Source: Spiribacter salilacus (GTDB lineage: Bacteria; Pseudomonadota; Gammaproteobacteria; Nitrococcales; Nitrococcaceae). Taken from it: 64,000 bases of DNA. Position 1 is the stretch's first letter. Every line of letters begins with the position of its first letter. A program made the translations under genes and the position numbers. The stretch covers positions 186,001 through 250,000 of the forward strand of contig NZ_WJPP01000004.1 of the NCBI RefSeq assembly GCF_009649225.1, read 5' to 3'. Below the pieces are notes generated by a model, which saw only the letters and a list, made by a program, of their open reading frames with translations, was not told the origin of the DNA and ran no database searches. Shown here in pieces: positions 11,024 to 20,880 of the stretch.

Positions 11024-11902
11024 TTGAGTTGGTTCGAAAAATTGATGCCCTCGCGAATTCGAACCGAGGGCACAGCACGCGGCAAGAGTGTTCCGGAGGG
11101 GCTCTGGACTAAATGCGATGCCTGCGCGGCGGTGCTTTATCGCCCCGAGCTTGAGCGTAATTTAGAGGTTTGCCCAAAATGTGACGCCCACATGCGAATT
11201 GGCGCACGGCGGCGGTTAGCAGTGTTTCTGGATGCTGGCGACCAAGTTGAGTTGGGTGCCGACTTGCAACCCGATGATGTACTCAAATTTAAAGACTCCA
11301 AGCGTTATCGAGATCGTCTGGTTCAGGCCCAAAAGGCAACCGGCGAGCGCGATGCGCTTGTGGCGATGTCTGGTCATCTACACGGCTTGCCGGTAGTCGC
11401 TGCCGCGTTTGAGTTTCAGTTTATGGGTGGCTCAATGGGTGCCGTGGTAGGTGAGCGGTTTGTGCGAGCGGTCAATGCGGCTATTGAGAAAAAAGCACCA
11501 TTAGTTTCGTTTAGCGCCAGTGGCGGTGCGCGAATGCAAGAAGCTCTTTTTTCTTTGCTGCAAATGGCCAAGACCAGTGCTGCGCTGGGGCGGCTGAGAG
11601 AAGCGCATTTGCCCTTTGTGAGTGTGCTGACCGATCCCACCATGGGTGGGGTGTCGGCAAGTCTGGCAATGTTAGGCGATGTTGTGGTGGCTGAGCCGGG
11701 GGCGCTGATTGGATTTGCGGGCCCTCGAGTTATCGAGCAGACGGTTAGAGAGACGCTGCCCGCAGGGTTTCAGCGCAGTGAGTTTTTACTAGAGCATGGT
11801 GCTATTGATTTAATTATTGATCGACGTCAGCAGCGTGCGCGGCTGGCATCGTTATTGGCCATTCTCACTCAGGCGGAATCGCCAGTGGTGGGAGTTGGCT
11901 AA
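11024..11902 (+). CDS. accD: Acetyl-CoA carboxylase carboxyltransferase beta subunit
   Basis: AccD with AccA transfers the carboxyl group from biotin to acetyl-CoA to give malonyl-CoA for fatty acid synthesis. The N-terminal zinc ribbon is visible as Cys31, Cys34, Cys50 and Cys53. The carboxyltransferase core has [40 protein letters not shown] and [12 protein letters not shown]. The start is TTG 11024, giving the usual [14 protein letters not shown] opening. The 292-residue length fits. The trpA-accD-folC order is conserved in Gammaproteobacteria. Confidence 0.97.
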   Translation: MSWFEKLMPSRIRTEGTARGKSVPEGLWTKCDACAAVLYRPELERNLEVCPKCDAHMRIGARRRLAVFLDAGDQVELGADLQPDDVLKFKDSKRYRDRLVQAQKATGERDALVAMSGHLHGLPVVAAAFEFQFMGGSMGAVVGERFVRAVNAAIEKKAPLVSFSASGGARMQEALFSLLQMAKTSAALGRLREAHLPFVSVLTDPTMGGVSASLAMLGDVVVAEPGALIGFAGPRVIEQTVRETLPAGFQRSEFLLEHGAIDLIIDRRQQRARLASLLAILTQAESPVVGVG

Positions 11903-11911
11903 TTTGGCGTT

Positions 11912-13201
11912 ATGACCCGCCAAACGCTCACTGACTGGCTTCAGTGGTTAGAGACGCTCCATCCGGTTGAAATCGATCTTGGGCTTGCTCGGATTACCCA
12001 AGTGGCTGAAATTTTGGAACTACGCCAACCCGGCGTGCCGCTCGTAACGGTTGCAGGTACTAACGGCAAGGGCAGCACGGTTGCCTGCCTAGAATCCATG
12101 TTTAACGCCGATGGTTGGCGCCCCGGGTGTTATACCTCACCGCATGTTTTGCGCTACAACGAGCGTATTCGGGTGGGTGGAACTCCGGTTGATGATGAGC
12201 TTATTCTGGCGGCTTTCGCGGCCATTGATGCGGCACGCGGTAACATTACGCTGACCTATTTTGAGTTTGCCACGCTGGCTGCGGCTTGGTGTTTCAGAGA
12301 GCGGGGCTGTGATGTTTGGGTGCTTGAAGTTGGCTTGGGTGGGCGTTTGGATGCAACCAATACCTTTGATGCCGACCTTGCCATAGTCACCACGATCGAC
12401 TTGGATCACACCGAATGGTTGGGCGATACCCGCGAGGCAATTGCAGGCGAAAAGATGGGGATTGCGCGAGCAGGCAGACCGATTGTTTGTTCCGACCCCA
12501 ATCCGCCTGAGCGAATAAAAGCGAAGGCGAGTCAACTTTCCGCTCCGTTGTTGCAGCTTGGGCGAGATTATTTTTTTAATCTCCAATCGCAGGGCCGACA
12601 GTGGTCTTGGTCGTCAGCTAACGATCAGCTTGCAGAGCTGCCTCGGCCCAGTTGGCTGCCGGATGCAGCTATGGTGAATGCGGCGGGCGCAGTGATGGCG
12701 GTACGAGGCGCGCTTGAGGCGGTGGCGCTTTCAGAGCAGGGAGTCAGGGAAGGGCTGCGGCAGGCCACGTTAACCGGCCGACAGCAGCTGCTCAGCCACG
12801 AGGGTTACCAGTGGTTACTCGATGTTGGCCATAACCCATCCGCTATTGGATTGTTAGCGGAGCGGCTAAAACAAGAAAAACAGGCTGGAAAAGCGGTGGG
12901 CATGGCCTTTGCTTTAATGCAACGCAAAGATCTTGAGCCGGTGCTGCAGCAGCTCATCGGCATTGTTGATCAATGGTTCATACTTGACTTGCGTGATGCC
13001 CAGAGTCATTCACCCGCTGTGGTGGATGAAACCGTTCGGGGTTTAGGTGGGGTGGTGCTGGGGCAAGGCGATGCCAAGCAGGCAATTCAATCGCTTGAGC
13101 AGTGGGCTGTCTCATTTGAAACATGCCTTGTGGGTGCGGGATCATTTCGTGTAGTTGAACTACTGATGCGGGCTGGTATTGGGGAGGAACACAATGGATA
13201 A
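11912..13201 (+). CDS. folC: Dihydrofolate synthase / folylpolyglutamate synthase
   Basis: FolC adds glutamate to dihydropteroate and then to folates, using ATP. The 429-residue Mur-ligase-like protein has the P-loop VAGTNGKGSTVA at about residues 46-57, then GCYTSPHVLRYNERI. The GLGGRLDATN and TTIDLDHTEWLG motifs follow. The C-terminal domain has the conserved LDVGHNP. Its last eight bases overlap the ATG of the SPOR-domain gene. The order accD-folC-SPOR-cvpA-purF is conserved from E. coli to Pseudomonas. Confidence 0.97.
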   Translation: MTRQTLTDWLQWLETLHPVEIDLGLARITQVAEILELRQPGVPLVTVAGTNGKGSTVACLESMFNADGWRPGCYTSPHVLRYNERIRVGGTPVDDELILAAFAAIDAARGNITLTYFEFATLAAAWCFRERGCDVWVLEVGLGGRLDATNTFDADLAIVTTIDLDHTEWLGDTREAIAGEKMGIARAGRPIVCSDPNPPERIKAKASQLSAPLLQLGRDYFFNLQSQGRQWSWSSANDQLAELPRPSWLPDAAMVNAAGAVMAVRGALEAVALSEQGVREGLRQATLTGRQQLLSHEGYQWLLDVGHNPSAIGLLAERLKQEKQAGKAVGMAFALMQRKDLEPVLQQLIGIVDQWFILDLRDAQSHSPAVVDETVRGLGGVVLGQGDAKQAIQSLEQWAVSFETCLVGAGSFRVVELLMRAGIGEEHNG

Positions 13202-13673
13202 GCGCTTTAAGCAGCGGCTAGCAGGGGCGGTGGTGCTTGTTGCCTTGGGGGTCATCTTTATTCCGATGTTGCTCAGTGGCCCTGTGCAGCAGACGCGAGT
13301 TGATATCGAGCTGGATATTCCACCTGAACCCACAACCCCACCCGTGCCAGAGTTACCTGATGTCTCTGCACCAGAGCCAGAACCAGAGCCAGAACCCGAA
13401 CCCGAGCCACAGCCAGAGCCAGAGCCTGAATTGGTCGGTGAGGTTTTTGTTCAAGTTGGTAGTTTTGGTAGTCAGGAAAATGCGCAACGCTTGGTTGATA
13501 CGCTGGAGGCTGATGGTTTTAGCGTTAGAATAGTGACCGGAGACACCAACCAAGAAGCCCGCCATCGCGTTCATGTGGGTCCGTTTGCAAGTCGTGAGGC
13601 CGCTGAGCAGGCCGCGCAACGTCTGGCAGAAGATCACGAGCTACCCGGGTTAATACTCGAGCAGACCGAATAA
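13194..13673 (+). CDS. dedD: SPOR-domain cell-division protein (DedD-like)
   Basis: This is a 159-residue bitopic inner-membrane protein. It has a short basic cytoplasmic start (MDKRFKQR), one membrane helix (AGAVVLVALGVIFIPMLL), a proline/glutamate-rich periplasmic linker (about residues 47-80) and a C-terminal SPOR domain (VFVQVGSFGSQENAQRL to the end). SPOR domains bind denuded septal glycan. I chose ATG 13194 because GGGGAGG lies 8 bases before it; the in-frame TTG at 13179 would add MGRNT only. Position between folC and cvpA is that of dedD. The linker is coded by a near-tandem DNA repeat (see 13371). Confidence 0.9.
   Translation: MDKRFKQRLAGAVVLVALGVIFIPMLLSGPVQQTRVDIELDIPPEPTTPPVPELPDVSAPEPEPEPEPEPEPQPEPEPELVGEVFVQVGSFGSQENAQRLVDTLEADGFSVRIVTGDTNQEARHRVHVGPFASREAAEQAAQRLAEDHELPGLILEQTE
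13371..13430 (+). repeat. Near-tandem Pro-Glu codon repeat inside the SPOR protein
   Basis: Twenty consecutive codons alternate CCN and GAR (one CAG) to encode ten Pro-Glu units, one of which is Pro-Gln. The repeat unit is six bases (CCAGAG / CCAGAA / CCCGAA), with synonymous variation that breaks perfect tandemness. It forms the stiff periplasmic linker between membrane helix and SPOR domain and may vary in length between strains. Confidence 0.9.
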
Positions 13674-14215
13674 TGACTGATACACTGACATGGCTAGATT
13701 ACGCGCTGATCGGCTTGGTCGGCATTTCCATTCTTATCGGTGTGATTCGTGGTTTTGTCCGTGAGGTCATTTCCGTGGTGGTCTGGGTTGCTGCCTTTTG
13801 GGTGGCGATTGTCTATAGCGGGCAAGTGGCAGACCGATTAACGCCATTCATCGATTCGGCATTAGTGCGAATGGTGCTGGGGTTTTCGGCGTTATTTGTG
13901 GTCACTCTGCTGGTGGGCGCCGTGGTTAGCTACATCGGCCGGTTACTGGTTGGCCGAACCGGTTTAACGGGCACAGATCGTTTGCTTGGAATGGTGTTTG
14001 GTGGGTTGCGAGGGGGGTTGTTAGTAGGGCTTGTTGTTCTGGGAGCCGGGCTAACAGCGCTGCCCCAAGAAAACTGGTGGCAGAGCTCAAGGGTGGTTGA
14101 AATCTATCATCCATGGGTGTGCCATGACCGTGTTGGCGGTTGGGTCGAGAATGTGCCGGTTGATGGATCAGCGGTGCTGGGTTACTGGAAGGACTACTGT
14201 GTCGACGAGGAATAA
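13673..14215 (+). CDS. cvpA: CvpA family membrane protein
   Basis: CvpA is a small inner-membrane protein named for its effect on colicin V production; its biochemical role is unsettled, although loss often derepresses envelope stress. The 180-residue product has four hydrophobic helices: YALIGLVGISILIGVIRG, then VISVVVWVAAFWVAIV, VRMVLGFSALFVVTLLVGAVV and GGLRGGLLVGLVVLGAGL. The family pattern G-x-x-RG-F-x-R-E is present as GVIRGFVREV. Its ATG overlaps the SPOR gene stop (TAATG), and purF follows after six bases. Confidence 0.95.
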   Translation: MTDTLTWLDYALIGLVGISILIGVIRGFVREVISVVVWVAAFWVAIVYSGQVADRLTPFIDSALVRMVLGFSALFVVTLLVGAVVSYIGRLLVGRTGLTGTDRLLGMVFGGLRGGLLVGLVVLGAGLTALPQENWWQSSRVVEIYHPWVCHDRVGGWVENVPVDGSAVLGYWKDYCVDEE

Positions 14216-14221
14216 GGCGAT

Positions 14222-15727
14222 ATGTGCGGTGTAATCGGTATGGTGGGCAAAAGCCCCGTTAACCAGGCGCTGTATGACGGCCTTACGGTTTTGCAGCATC
14301 GCGGGCAAGATGCTGCAGGCATTATGACCTATGACAATGGCCGTCTGCATTTGCGCAAAGACAATGGGCTTGTTCGCGATGTGTTCAGTGCCGAAGACAT
14401 GCTCCAACTGCGGGGTAATGTGGGAATAGGGCATTGTCGCTATCCCACGGCGGGCTGCAGCAGCTCTGCAGAAAGCCAGCCATTTTATGTAAATTCCCCG
14501 TATGGCATTAGCATTGCTCACAATGGCAATCTGACCAATGCCAGCGATATTAAGCGCGATTTGTTTTTAGCGGATCTGCGACATATCAATACAAGCTCTG
14601 ATTCTGAAGTATTGCTTAATGCCTTTGCCCATAAATTGGGCGAACTCGGCAAGCTACGTGTGAGCGAAACCGATATTTTTGATGCGGTTGCCAATATTCA
14701 TGAACGCTGTCGGGGTGGTTATGCGGCAATCGCAATGATTAATGGCTATGGCATCTTGGGGTTTAGGGACCCCAACGGCATTCGCCCCTTGTGTTATGGC
14801 AGTCGAGATACCGATGCGGGTACGGAGTATATGATTGCATCGGAAAGCGTCGCCTTAGATGTGCTGGGTTTTACTTTAATTCGTGATGTTGCACCGGGCG
14901 AGGCCGTGCTAATTGATCTACAGGGCAATCTGTATACCCGGCAATGCGCTGCTGCTCCGCAGTTGGCGCCCTGCATTTTTGAATATGTTTATTTGGCCCG
15001 TCCAGACTCCATGCTTGATGATGTTTCGGTGTACAAGTCTCGCCTGCGGATGGGGCGTACGCTTGCCGGAAAAATCAGACGAGAGTGGGCGCATCACGAT
15101 ATCGATGTGGTGATTCCAATCCCTGATACCAGCCGCACGGCGGCGCTGGATTTAGCCAATGATCTAAATATCCTGTATCGGGAAGGGTTTATTAAAAACC
15201 GCTACATCGGCCGCACCTTCATCATGCCGGGCCAAGCCGTCCGCAAAAAATCGGTGCGGCAAAAACTCAATCCAATTGAGTTAGAGTTTCGGGGTAAGAA
15301 TGTTTTATTGCTCGACGATTCTATTGTGCGGGGTACGACCTCTGAGCAAATCATCCAAATGGCGCGGGAAGCCGGTGCCAATAAAGTGTTTTTTGCATCG
15401 GCTGCGCCACCGGTACGCTATCCGAATGTGTATGGCATCGATATGCCCGCAGCGCAGGAGTTGATTGCGCATAACCGCAGCGTTGAAGAGATTCGCGCCG
15501 TGATTGGCGCTGACGATATGATCTATCAAGACTTGGATGATTTGGTGGAAGCCGTGCGCGGTAAAAATACGGGTTTGCGTGAGTTTGACTGCTCTTGTTT
15601 TGATGGTCGTTACGTAACCGGCGATATCACCGCTGAATATTTGTTAGCGCTAGAAACGGAACGCGCTGATGCAATGCGTGTTGGTGCTCCGCTGCAAAGC
15701 AATCGCTTAGCAGGTATGAATTCATGA
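14222..15727 (+). CDS. purF: Amidophosphoribosyltransferase
   Basis: PurF makes 5-phosphoribosylamine from PRPP and glutamine, the first committed step of purine synthesis. The product begins MCGVIGMVG, so the catalytic cysteine is residue 2 and there is no propeptide, as in other Gammaproteobacteria. The N-terminal Ntn amidotransferase has [10 protein letters not shown] and GHCRYPTAG. The C-terminal PRTase domain has the PRPP loop [17 protein letters not shown]. It is 501 residues, the normal length. It ends in a four-base overlap with metZ (ATGA). Confidence 0.98.
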   Translation: MCGVIGMVGKSPVNQALYDGLTVLQHRGQDAAGIMTYDNGRLHLRKDNGLVRDVFSAEDMLQLRGNVGIGHCRYPTAGCSSSAESQPFYVNSPYGISIAHNGNLTNASDIKRDLFLADLRHINTSSDSEVLLNAFAHKLGELGKLRVSETDIFDAVANIHERCRGGYAAIAMINGYGILGFRDPNGIRPLCYGSRDTDAGTEYMIASESVALDVLGFTLIRDVAPGEAVLIDLQGNLYTRQCAAAPQLAPCIFEYVYLARPDSMLDDVSVYKSRLRMGRTLAGKIRREWAHHDIDVVIPIPDTSRTAALDLANDLNILYREGFIKNRYIGRTFIMPGQAVRKKSVRQKLNPIELEFRGKNVLLLDDSIVRGTTSEQIIQMAREAGANKVFFASAAPPVRYPNVYGIDMPAAQELIAHNRSVEEIRAVIGADDMIYQDLDDLVEAVRGKNTGLREFDCSCFDGRYVTGDITAEYLLALETERADAMRVGAPLQSNRLAGMNS

Positions 15728-16899
15728 GTTGGGGCCCAGATACCAAGGGGCTGCGTGCAGGATTAGAACGTACCGCTGAGCAAGAGCACTCAGAGGCGAT
15801 CTTTCCCACCTCAAGTTTTGTTTTTGCGAATGCCGCTGAAGCAGCCGCCCGTTTTTCCGGCGAGCAGCCCGGCAATATCTACTCGCGCTTTACCAACCCC
15901 ACTGTGCGTGCATTTGAAAAACGACTGGCCGCGATGGAAGGGGGCGAAGCCGCCATTGCCACTGCATCGGGCATGTCTGCGATTCTTGCGTTGATTATGG
16001 GCTTGCTTAAAGCCGGTGACCATATTGTGTGTTCAGTGGCCGTATTTGGTACCACGACATCACTTTTAGATAACCAATTACGCCGGTTTGGGGTGGAGAC
16101 CGATTTTGTCCCGCTAACCGACCTGGGTGCCTGGGAAGCAGCCATTCGGCCAGAAACGCGATTACTGTTTTTGGAAACCCCATCTAATCCACTGACTGAG
16201 TTGGCAGACATTGCCAAGCTTGCTGAGTTGGCGCATGACCATGACGCACTGCTAGTAGTTGATAACTGCTTTTGTACACCCGCGTTACAACGCCCACTCG
16301 AGCTTGGCGCAGACCTTGTGACTCACTCGGCTACTAAGTATTTGGATGGGCAGGGGCGTTGCGTAGGTGGCGCCATCGTGGGTGATGCCGAGCGCTTGGG
16401 TAAGCAAATCTTTCCTTTTTTGCGATCGGCCGGACCGACCATGAGCCCATTTAATGCGTGGGTGTTTTTAAAAGGGCTGGAGACCCTGAACTTACGTATG
16501 CGGGCGCATAGTGAGCAGGCAATGCAGCTGGCCCAGTGGTTGTTAAAGCAGCCCGAAGTCAGCCATGTTTATTATCCAGGCTTGCCTGATCACCCGCAGC
16601 ATGCCCTAGCAGCCAGCCAGCAGTCTGGTTTTGGTGGCATTGTGTCGTTTGAGGTACAAGGCGGTCGTGAGGCAGCTTGGCGTGTTATTGATGCCACGCA
16701 GATGCTCTCAATAACAGCCAATCTGGGGGATGTGCGCACCACGATCACCCATCCGGCAACTACAACGCATGGTCGAATGAGCGCTGATCAGCGGGCCGCT
16801 GCCGGCATTAAAGAAGGGTTGTTGCGCGTTTCTGTGGGTTTGGAGGATATTGCCGATATACAGGCAGATTTACTCCCTGGGCTGACGGGGCAACGGTGA
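15724..16899 (+). CDS. metZ: O-succinylhomoserine sulfhydrylase
   Basis: MetZ is a PLP enzyme that makes homocysteine directly from O-succinylhomoserine and sulfide. The 391-residue sequence belongs to the Cys/Met-metabolism PLP family: [56 protein letters not shown], and the Schiff-base lysine Lys205 in [10 protein letters not shown]. The residues following ([12 protein letters not shown]) and location directly behind purF match MetZ rather than MetB or MetC. It is the fourth gene here with a sulfide or methionine link, together with asd upstream. Its stop overlaps the GTG of the glycerate kinase gene (GTGA). Confidence 0.93.
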   Translation: MSWGPDTKGLRAGLERTAEQEHSEAIFPTSSFVFANAAEAAARFSGEQPGNIYSRFTNPTVRAFEKRLAAMEGGEAAIATASGMSAILALIMGLLKAGDHIVCSVAVFGTTTSLLDNQLRRFGVETDFVPLTDLGAWEAAIRPETRLLFLETPSNPLTELADIAKLAELAHDHDALLVVDNCFCTPALQRPLELGADLVTHSATKYLDGQGRCVGGAIVGDAERLGKQIFPFLRSAGPTMSPFNAWVFLKGLETLNLRMRAHSEQAMQLAQWLLKQPEVSHVYYPGLPDHPQHALAASQQSGFGGIVSFEVQGGREAAWRVIDATQMLSITANLGDVRTTITHPATTTHGRMSADQRAAAGIKEGLLRVSVGLEDIADIQADLLPGLTGQR

Positions 16900-18134
16900 A
16901 CCAGCCGCGAGAGTTTCTTCAGCAGCTGCATGCTGCAGCCGTGGCGGCGGTTAATGGCCGTGATGCGGTGGCAAATGCATTAAAGACTAATCCGCTTGGA
17001 TCCAAGCCCATTACCTTAATTGCGATTGGCAAGGCAGCGGCTTCCATGGCGCATGGCGCACTCGATGTGCTGGAAAACCAAGTTAAGCGTGGCCTGATTA
17101 TTACGCGAGCGGGTTATGCCGATGCGTCACTCTTGCAGCGGGCGGCGATAGAGCAGCTCGAAACGGCTCACCCGGTGCCCGATGCGCGTAGCTTGGCGGC
17201 TGGCACACGTCTTGTTGAGTTTCTAACGGAGGCACCCGCAGAGTCTCAGTTACTGTTTTTGATCTCAGGTGGTGCATCCAGCCTCGTTGAGCGACTGCCT
17301 GAGGGGGGCAGTGCGGAAGCACTCGCTGAATTGAATTCGGCGTTGTTAGCCGGCGGCTTAGATATCGGTCAAATGAATCGAATTCGCAAAGCGTTTTCCA
17401 CCATTAAAGGGGGGCGCTTAACGCAATGGCTTGGTTCGCGTGCCACCAAGGTATTACTGATTTCAGACGTGCCGGGTGATGACCCGGGCGTTATTGGGTC
17501 GGGCTTGCTCTTTGCCGATGAGCAAGGTCCCCCGCCGCCGGAGCAACTCGCTGCACTAAAAATAGAAATGGCGCCTGCACCCACGCCCCCATCTCCTCAA
17601 GACGCCGTATTTTCCAGCATTGATTGGGAGATTGTAGCCAGCAACAGCATTGCACTGAATGCCGTTGAGGCGGCAGCAACGGCGGCTGGCGTCGCTGTGA
17701 ATCGGCATCCTGAATTTCTTGAAGGTGAGGCAATTACCTGTGGTAAACAATTAGCGCAGGCATTAATGGATGGGAACTCCGGTATCCATATTTGGGGTGG
17801 GGAGCCTACGGTTAATTTGCCATCAAATCCCGGGCGTGGCGGGCGTATGCAAACGCTCGCTTTAGCGGCAGCTTGTGAATTGGAAGGTACAGATAAGTTG
17901 CTGCTTGCCGCCGGTACGGATGGTGCGGATGGCCCAGGAGAAGATGCCGGCGCAGTTATTGATGGAGAAACCATCAAGCGTGGCAGCGCTGCCGGTTTGA
18001 CGGCTGAAAGGTGTTTAAAGGCGGCGGATGCGGGCAATTTTCTCGCGGCCTCGAATGATCTGGTGAAAACCGGTTATACCGGCACCAATGTGATGGATGT
18101 TGTGATCGGGTGGTGTCCTAACCTTGATGTTTGA
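16896..18134 (+). CDS. Glycerate 2-kinase, DUF4147/MOFRL family
   Basis: This 412-residue protein resembles the GckA/TtuD type of glycerate kinase, which phosphorylates D-glycerate to 2-phosphoglycerate. Visible features are IAIGKAAASMA (about residues 45-55), FLISGGASSLVERLP, RIRKAFSTIKGGRL, LLISDVPGDDPGVIGSG and the C-terminal MOFRL segment with GGEPTVNLPSNPGRGGRMQ and AAGTDGADGPGEDAGAVID. It starts with GTG overlapping metZ and shares eight bases with the next gene. No hydroxypyruvate reductase or glyoxylate carboligase is adjacent, so the source of glycerate is not shown here. Confidence 0.9.
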   Translation: MNQPREFLQQLHAAAVAAVNGRDAVANALKTNPLGSKPITLIAIGKAAASMAHGALDVLENQVKRGLIITRAGYADASLLQRAAIEQLETAHPVPDARSLAAGTRLVEFLTEAPAESQLLFLISGGASSLVERLPEGGSAEALAELNSALLAGGLDIGQMNRIRKAFSTIKGGRLTQWLGSRATKVLLISDVPGDDPGVIGSGLLFADEQGPPPPEQLAALKIEMAPAPTPPSPQDAVFSSIDWEIVASNSIALNAVEAAATAAGVAVNRHPEFLEGEAITCGKQLAQALMDGNSGIHIWGGEPTVNLPSNPGRGGRMQTLALAAACELEGTDKLLLAAGTDGADGPGEDAGAVIDGETIKRGSAAGLTAERCLKAADAGNFLAASNDLVKTGYTGTNVMDVVIGWCPNLDV

Positions 18135-18636
18135 CTGGGGTTTTTTGCGAAAATGGCGCCGATCGTTGCCGCAAGCTGACAGTGCAGACCCAGAGCAGCG
18201 AGTAGCGGCAATTAATCAGGGTGATGTTGGCCAAAATACCCTTCGCCGAATGGCGCTCCATGATCAAGCTGATCGGGTGCGCGCGGCTGCGGCAAAGCGT
18301 TTGCTTGATCTGGTTGTGTTGCGCCAGCTTCTTGAGCAAGAGGCATCAGCTGACGTTGCAGCGGCTGCCAGAGCCCGCTACCGGCAGCTGCTTTCGGGGG
18401 GCGATGAACTGGCACTTGAGTACCGTCTGGCAGCCGTGCAGGCCTGTAACGATCGGCAAATACTTGCTCACGTGGCAAGAAGTGCCCGTGAAGAGGTGCT
18501 GCGGCGGGCTGCCTTGTCACGCGTGAACGATCGTCAGGTGCTAGCCGAGGTGGCGCAGCACGACCCAAGCGAACAAGTCAGGCGTGCAGCGGATGATCAG
18601 CTCGCTCGGTTACGCGCTCAAAGAAAATCGTTGTAG
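18127..18636 (+). CDS. HEAT-repeat-like helical protein of unknown function
   Basis: I do not recognise a named gene. The 169-residue product is cytosolic, arginine- and alanine-rich, and built of repeated helical units of about 25-30 residues: 'DQADRVRAAAAKRLLD', 'EASADVAAAARARYRQLL', 'LEYRLAAVQACNDRQILAHVA', 'EEVLRRAALSRVNDRQVLAEVA', 'SEQVRRAADDQLARL'. The recurring N/D-D-R-Q-x-L-A-x-V-A pattern marks at least two close repeats. Such HEAT-like solenoids usually bind proteins or nucleic acid. The start is ATG 18127 (TTG 18124 is one codon earlier), inside the end of the kinase gene. It is the last gene of the operon, and its final 27 bases overlap lpxH on the other strand. Confidence 0.7.
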   Translation: MFDWGFLRKWRRSLPQADSADPEQRVAAINQGDVGQNTLRRMALHDQADRVRAAAAKRLLDLVVLRQLLEQEASADVAAAARARYRQLLSGGDELALEYRLAAVQACNDRQILAHVARSAREEVLRRAALSRVNDRQVLAEVAQHDPSEQVRRAADDQLARLRAQRKSL

Positions 18637-19365
18637 CTCATATTGCCCATTTTCGATGCGCAAGACACTGCCTTGCTCAAACCAGTCGCCCAAGACGATT
18701 CGCACGCAGGGGGCGCCATCAACATTTAGGCTGTGCTGAGCGGGTCGATGAGTGTGGCCATGAATGAGCCGCTGGACCTTTTCTTCGCGAAGCCGTGCCT
18801 CCACCGCCGCGGGATTTACATCCATAATCGCTTGTGATTTTGCGCTCATTGCGCTGCTGCTTTGCTCACGTGCCGCTTGTGCTTGGCGAATTCGCTCAGC
18901 AATTGGTAAGGCAAGAAACCCAGATTGCCATTGAGGGTTTCGGAGTTGCTGGCGCAGCGCTTGATAATCAACATCATCGGTACAAAGCGCATCGCCATGT
19001 TCTAGGATGACGGGTTCGTTATCGATCACAATGCGCACCGGCTCTTCTAAAAGTTTTGCGCCGGCGGCTTCGGCAAACGCATGACCCAGTAAAAAGTCAC
19101 GATTGCCGTGCAAAAGGTAAATAGCCACGCCTTGCGCTGCCAGCGAATGAAGCGCAGGGGCAATTGGGTCGTCGGCAGGTTGGGCATCATCGCCAATCCA
19201 GGCTTCAAACAAATCCCCTAAAATATACACTGCTTGGGCGTGACGAGCAGGGCCGGCAAGGAATTGTAAGAACGCGGCAATAGCCTGTGGGCGGCTCTGA
19301 TCGAGGTGTAAATCAGCGATCATGAGGATAGGGGCTTGGTGGCTGTTATGCTCAAGTGGCTTCAT
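18610..19365 (-). CDS. lpxH: UDP-2,3-diacylglucosamine diphosphatase
   Basis: LpxH cleaves UDP-2,3-diacylglucosamine to lipid X in lipid A synthesis at the inner membrane. The calcineurin-like metal motifs are in order: IADLHLD, GDLFEAWIGDD, LLHGNRDFLLG, EHGDALCTDDVDYQ and the closing HGHTHRP. I chose the start at 19365 (MKPLEHNS), which gives 251 residues; the frame is open to 19410 but the extra 15 residues are not LpxH-like. In E. coli lpxH sits beside cysS; here it is divergent from gltX-cysS. Its 3' end overlaps the HEAT-like gene by 27 bases. Confidence 0.95.
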   Translation of the reverse strand: MKPLEHNSHQAPILMIADLHLDQSRPQAIAAFLQFLAGPARHAQAVYILGDLFEAWIGDDAQPADDPIAPALHSLAAQGVAIYLLHGNRDFLLGHAFAEAAGAKLLEEPVRIVIDNEPVILEHGDALCTDDVDYQALRQQLRNPQWQSGFLALPIAERIRQAQAAREQSSSAMSAKSQAIMDVNPAAVEARLREEKVQRLIHGHTHRPAQHSLNVDGAPCVRIVLGDWFEQGSVLRIENGQYELQRFSLSA

Positions 19366-19428
19366 GGCGATGAGAATTCCACTATTCGTGGCTGCATGCA
19401 AGCAGGGCATGGGCTAACATGATGCGCC

Positions 19429-20880
19429 ATGACAAAACGACCTGTAAAAACACGATTTGCTCCTAGTCCTACGGGGTTGCTGCATGCCGGCAACTTACGA
19501 ACGGCCATTTTTAGTGCACTGCTGGCAAAAAGCCAAAATGGCACCTTTTTATTGCGGATAGAAGATAGCGACGAAGCCAGAAATCAGGCCGACGCGCTCG
19601 CTGCTGTTATGGAAGATTTACGCTGGCTTGGCGTGCATTGGGGTGAAGGGCCAGATTGTGGGCAGCCCCCGGTTAACTGGCAGCAGTCAGCACGGGCAGA
19701 GATTCATGCCGACTATTTTGATCGGCTCTTGGATAGCGGCCATGCGTATCCGTGTTTTTGCACCGTTGAGCGGCTGGATAAGCTACGTCGCCAGCAACAA
19801 GCAGCTGGCAAACCCCCTCGGTATGACGGGCATTGCGCCGAGATTGATCCTACCGAGGCCCGTGCACGCATGCAGGCCGGAGAAGCCGCCAGTTTGCGCT
19901 TACGCGTACCCGCTGCGCGGTCGCTAAAGTATGTGGATATTGTGCGCGGTGAGCAGGCAATTTCTTCTGATCGGTTGCCGGGTGATTTTGTGATTCGGCG
20001 GGCCGATGGCACCGCGGCATTTTTGTTCGCAAACGCGCTGGATGATGCCTTGATGGGCGTTACCCATGTGCTGCGGGGCGAAGATCACATTGCTAATACA
20101 CCACGGCAGTTGCTGGTCTTAGCAGCGCTTGATTTGCCGGTGCCCGCGTACGGGCATTTGGGATTGGTGGTGGGTGTTGAAGGCCGGCCTTTATCCAAGC
20201 GCAGCGGCGCAGCAAGCATTGCGGATTTACGAGCCACTGGCTATCGGCCTGAGGCTGTATTCAATTATCTAGCGCGCCTCGGATACTCAGGGGCTAGCGA
20301 TCAACTTGAAACGCTGAATGACTTCGCCCAAACATTTGATCCGGGGCATTTGGCAAAAGGCCCAGCGTTATTTGATTACCGTCAGTTGGATCATTGGCAG
20401 GATCTGGCTATGGCACAAGCGCCCGTGGCTGACTTGCTGGATGCGTTTGATTCGAATTGCGTTGATGGGCCAATTGATACTGCCGCGCTGGAGCAGCTGG
20501 TAGGGCTTGTTCAGCCGAATATGCGCTTTCCACAAGAGATTAACGACTGGGCGGCACGGTTATTTGGATCTGCCTTGCTGGCATCGCACACAGAGGCCGC
20601 GCAGCAGCGGATGAGTTCGGTGGGGCCCGATTTTTTCACTCAGGCGTTAGCGGTCATTGAATCGGATCGGGGCGCTGAGTGGTCTGTTTTAAAGGCGTCG
20701 CTTGAGCAAGCAACAGGTCAGCGTGGGGGTGGGCTTATGAAGCCGTTACGCTTGGCATTGACTGGGCTTGAGTCTGGCCCGGGTTTAGGCGGCATCATTG
20801 CGCTGATGCCAGCGGCCATTGCTCGTCAGCGCCTTGAAGCTGCGGCGGCGATTGCGGTGGGAGCAGCGCGGGATGCTTGA
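19429..20880 (+). CDS. gltX: Glutamate--tRNA ligase
   Basis: GltX charges tRNA-Glu with glutamate. The class I HIGH-type motif is HAGN in [18 protein letters not shown] (residues 9-26). The KMSKS-type motif is the variant LSKRSG beginning at Leu255, typical of Glt[13 protein letters not shown] and [15 protein letters not shown] also match. It is 483 residues. The start at 19429 is divergent from lpxH, with 63 bases between the two start codons. Its stop lies inside the first codons of cysS (8 bases shared), so the two synthetases are coupled. Confidence 0.97.
   Translation: MTKRPVKTRFAPSPTGLLHAGNLRTAIFSALLAKSQNGTFLLRIEDSDEARNQADALAAVMEDLRWLGVHWGEGPDCGQPPVNWQQSARAEIHADYFDRLLDSGHAYPCFCTVERLDKLRRQQQAAGKPPRYDGHCAEIDPTEARARMQAGEAASLRLRVPAARSLKYVDIVRGEQAISSDRLPGDFVIRRADGTAAFLFANALDDALMGVTHVLRGEDHIANTPRQLLVLAALDLPVPAYGHLGLVVGVEGRPLSKRSGAASIADLRATGYRPEAVFNYLARLGYSGASDQLETLNDFAQTFDPGHLAKGPALFDYRQLDHWQDLAMAQAPVADLLDAFDSNCVDGPIDTAALEQLVGLVQPNMRFPQEINDWAARLFGSALLASHTEAAQQRMSSVGPDFFTQALAVIESDRGAEWSVLKASLEQATGQRGGGLMKPLRLALTGLESGPGLGGIIALMPAAIARQRLEAAAAIAVGAARDA

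Noticed and set aside
13371-13430. Microsatellite with phase-variation potential
   Set aside because: The unit is six bases, so gain or loss of a unit would keep the reading frame; it can change only linker length.
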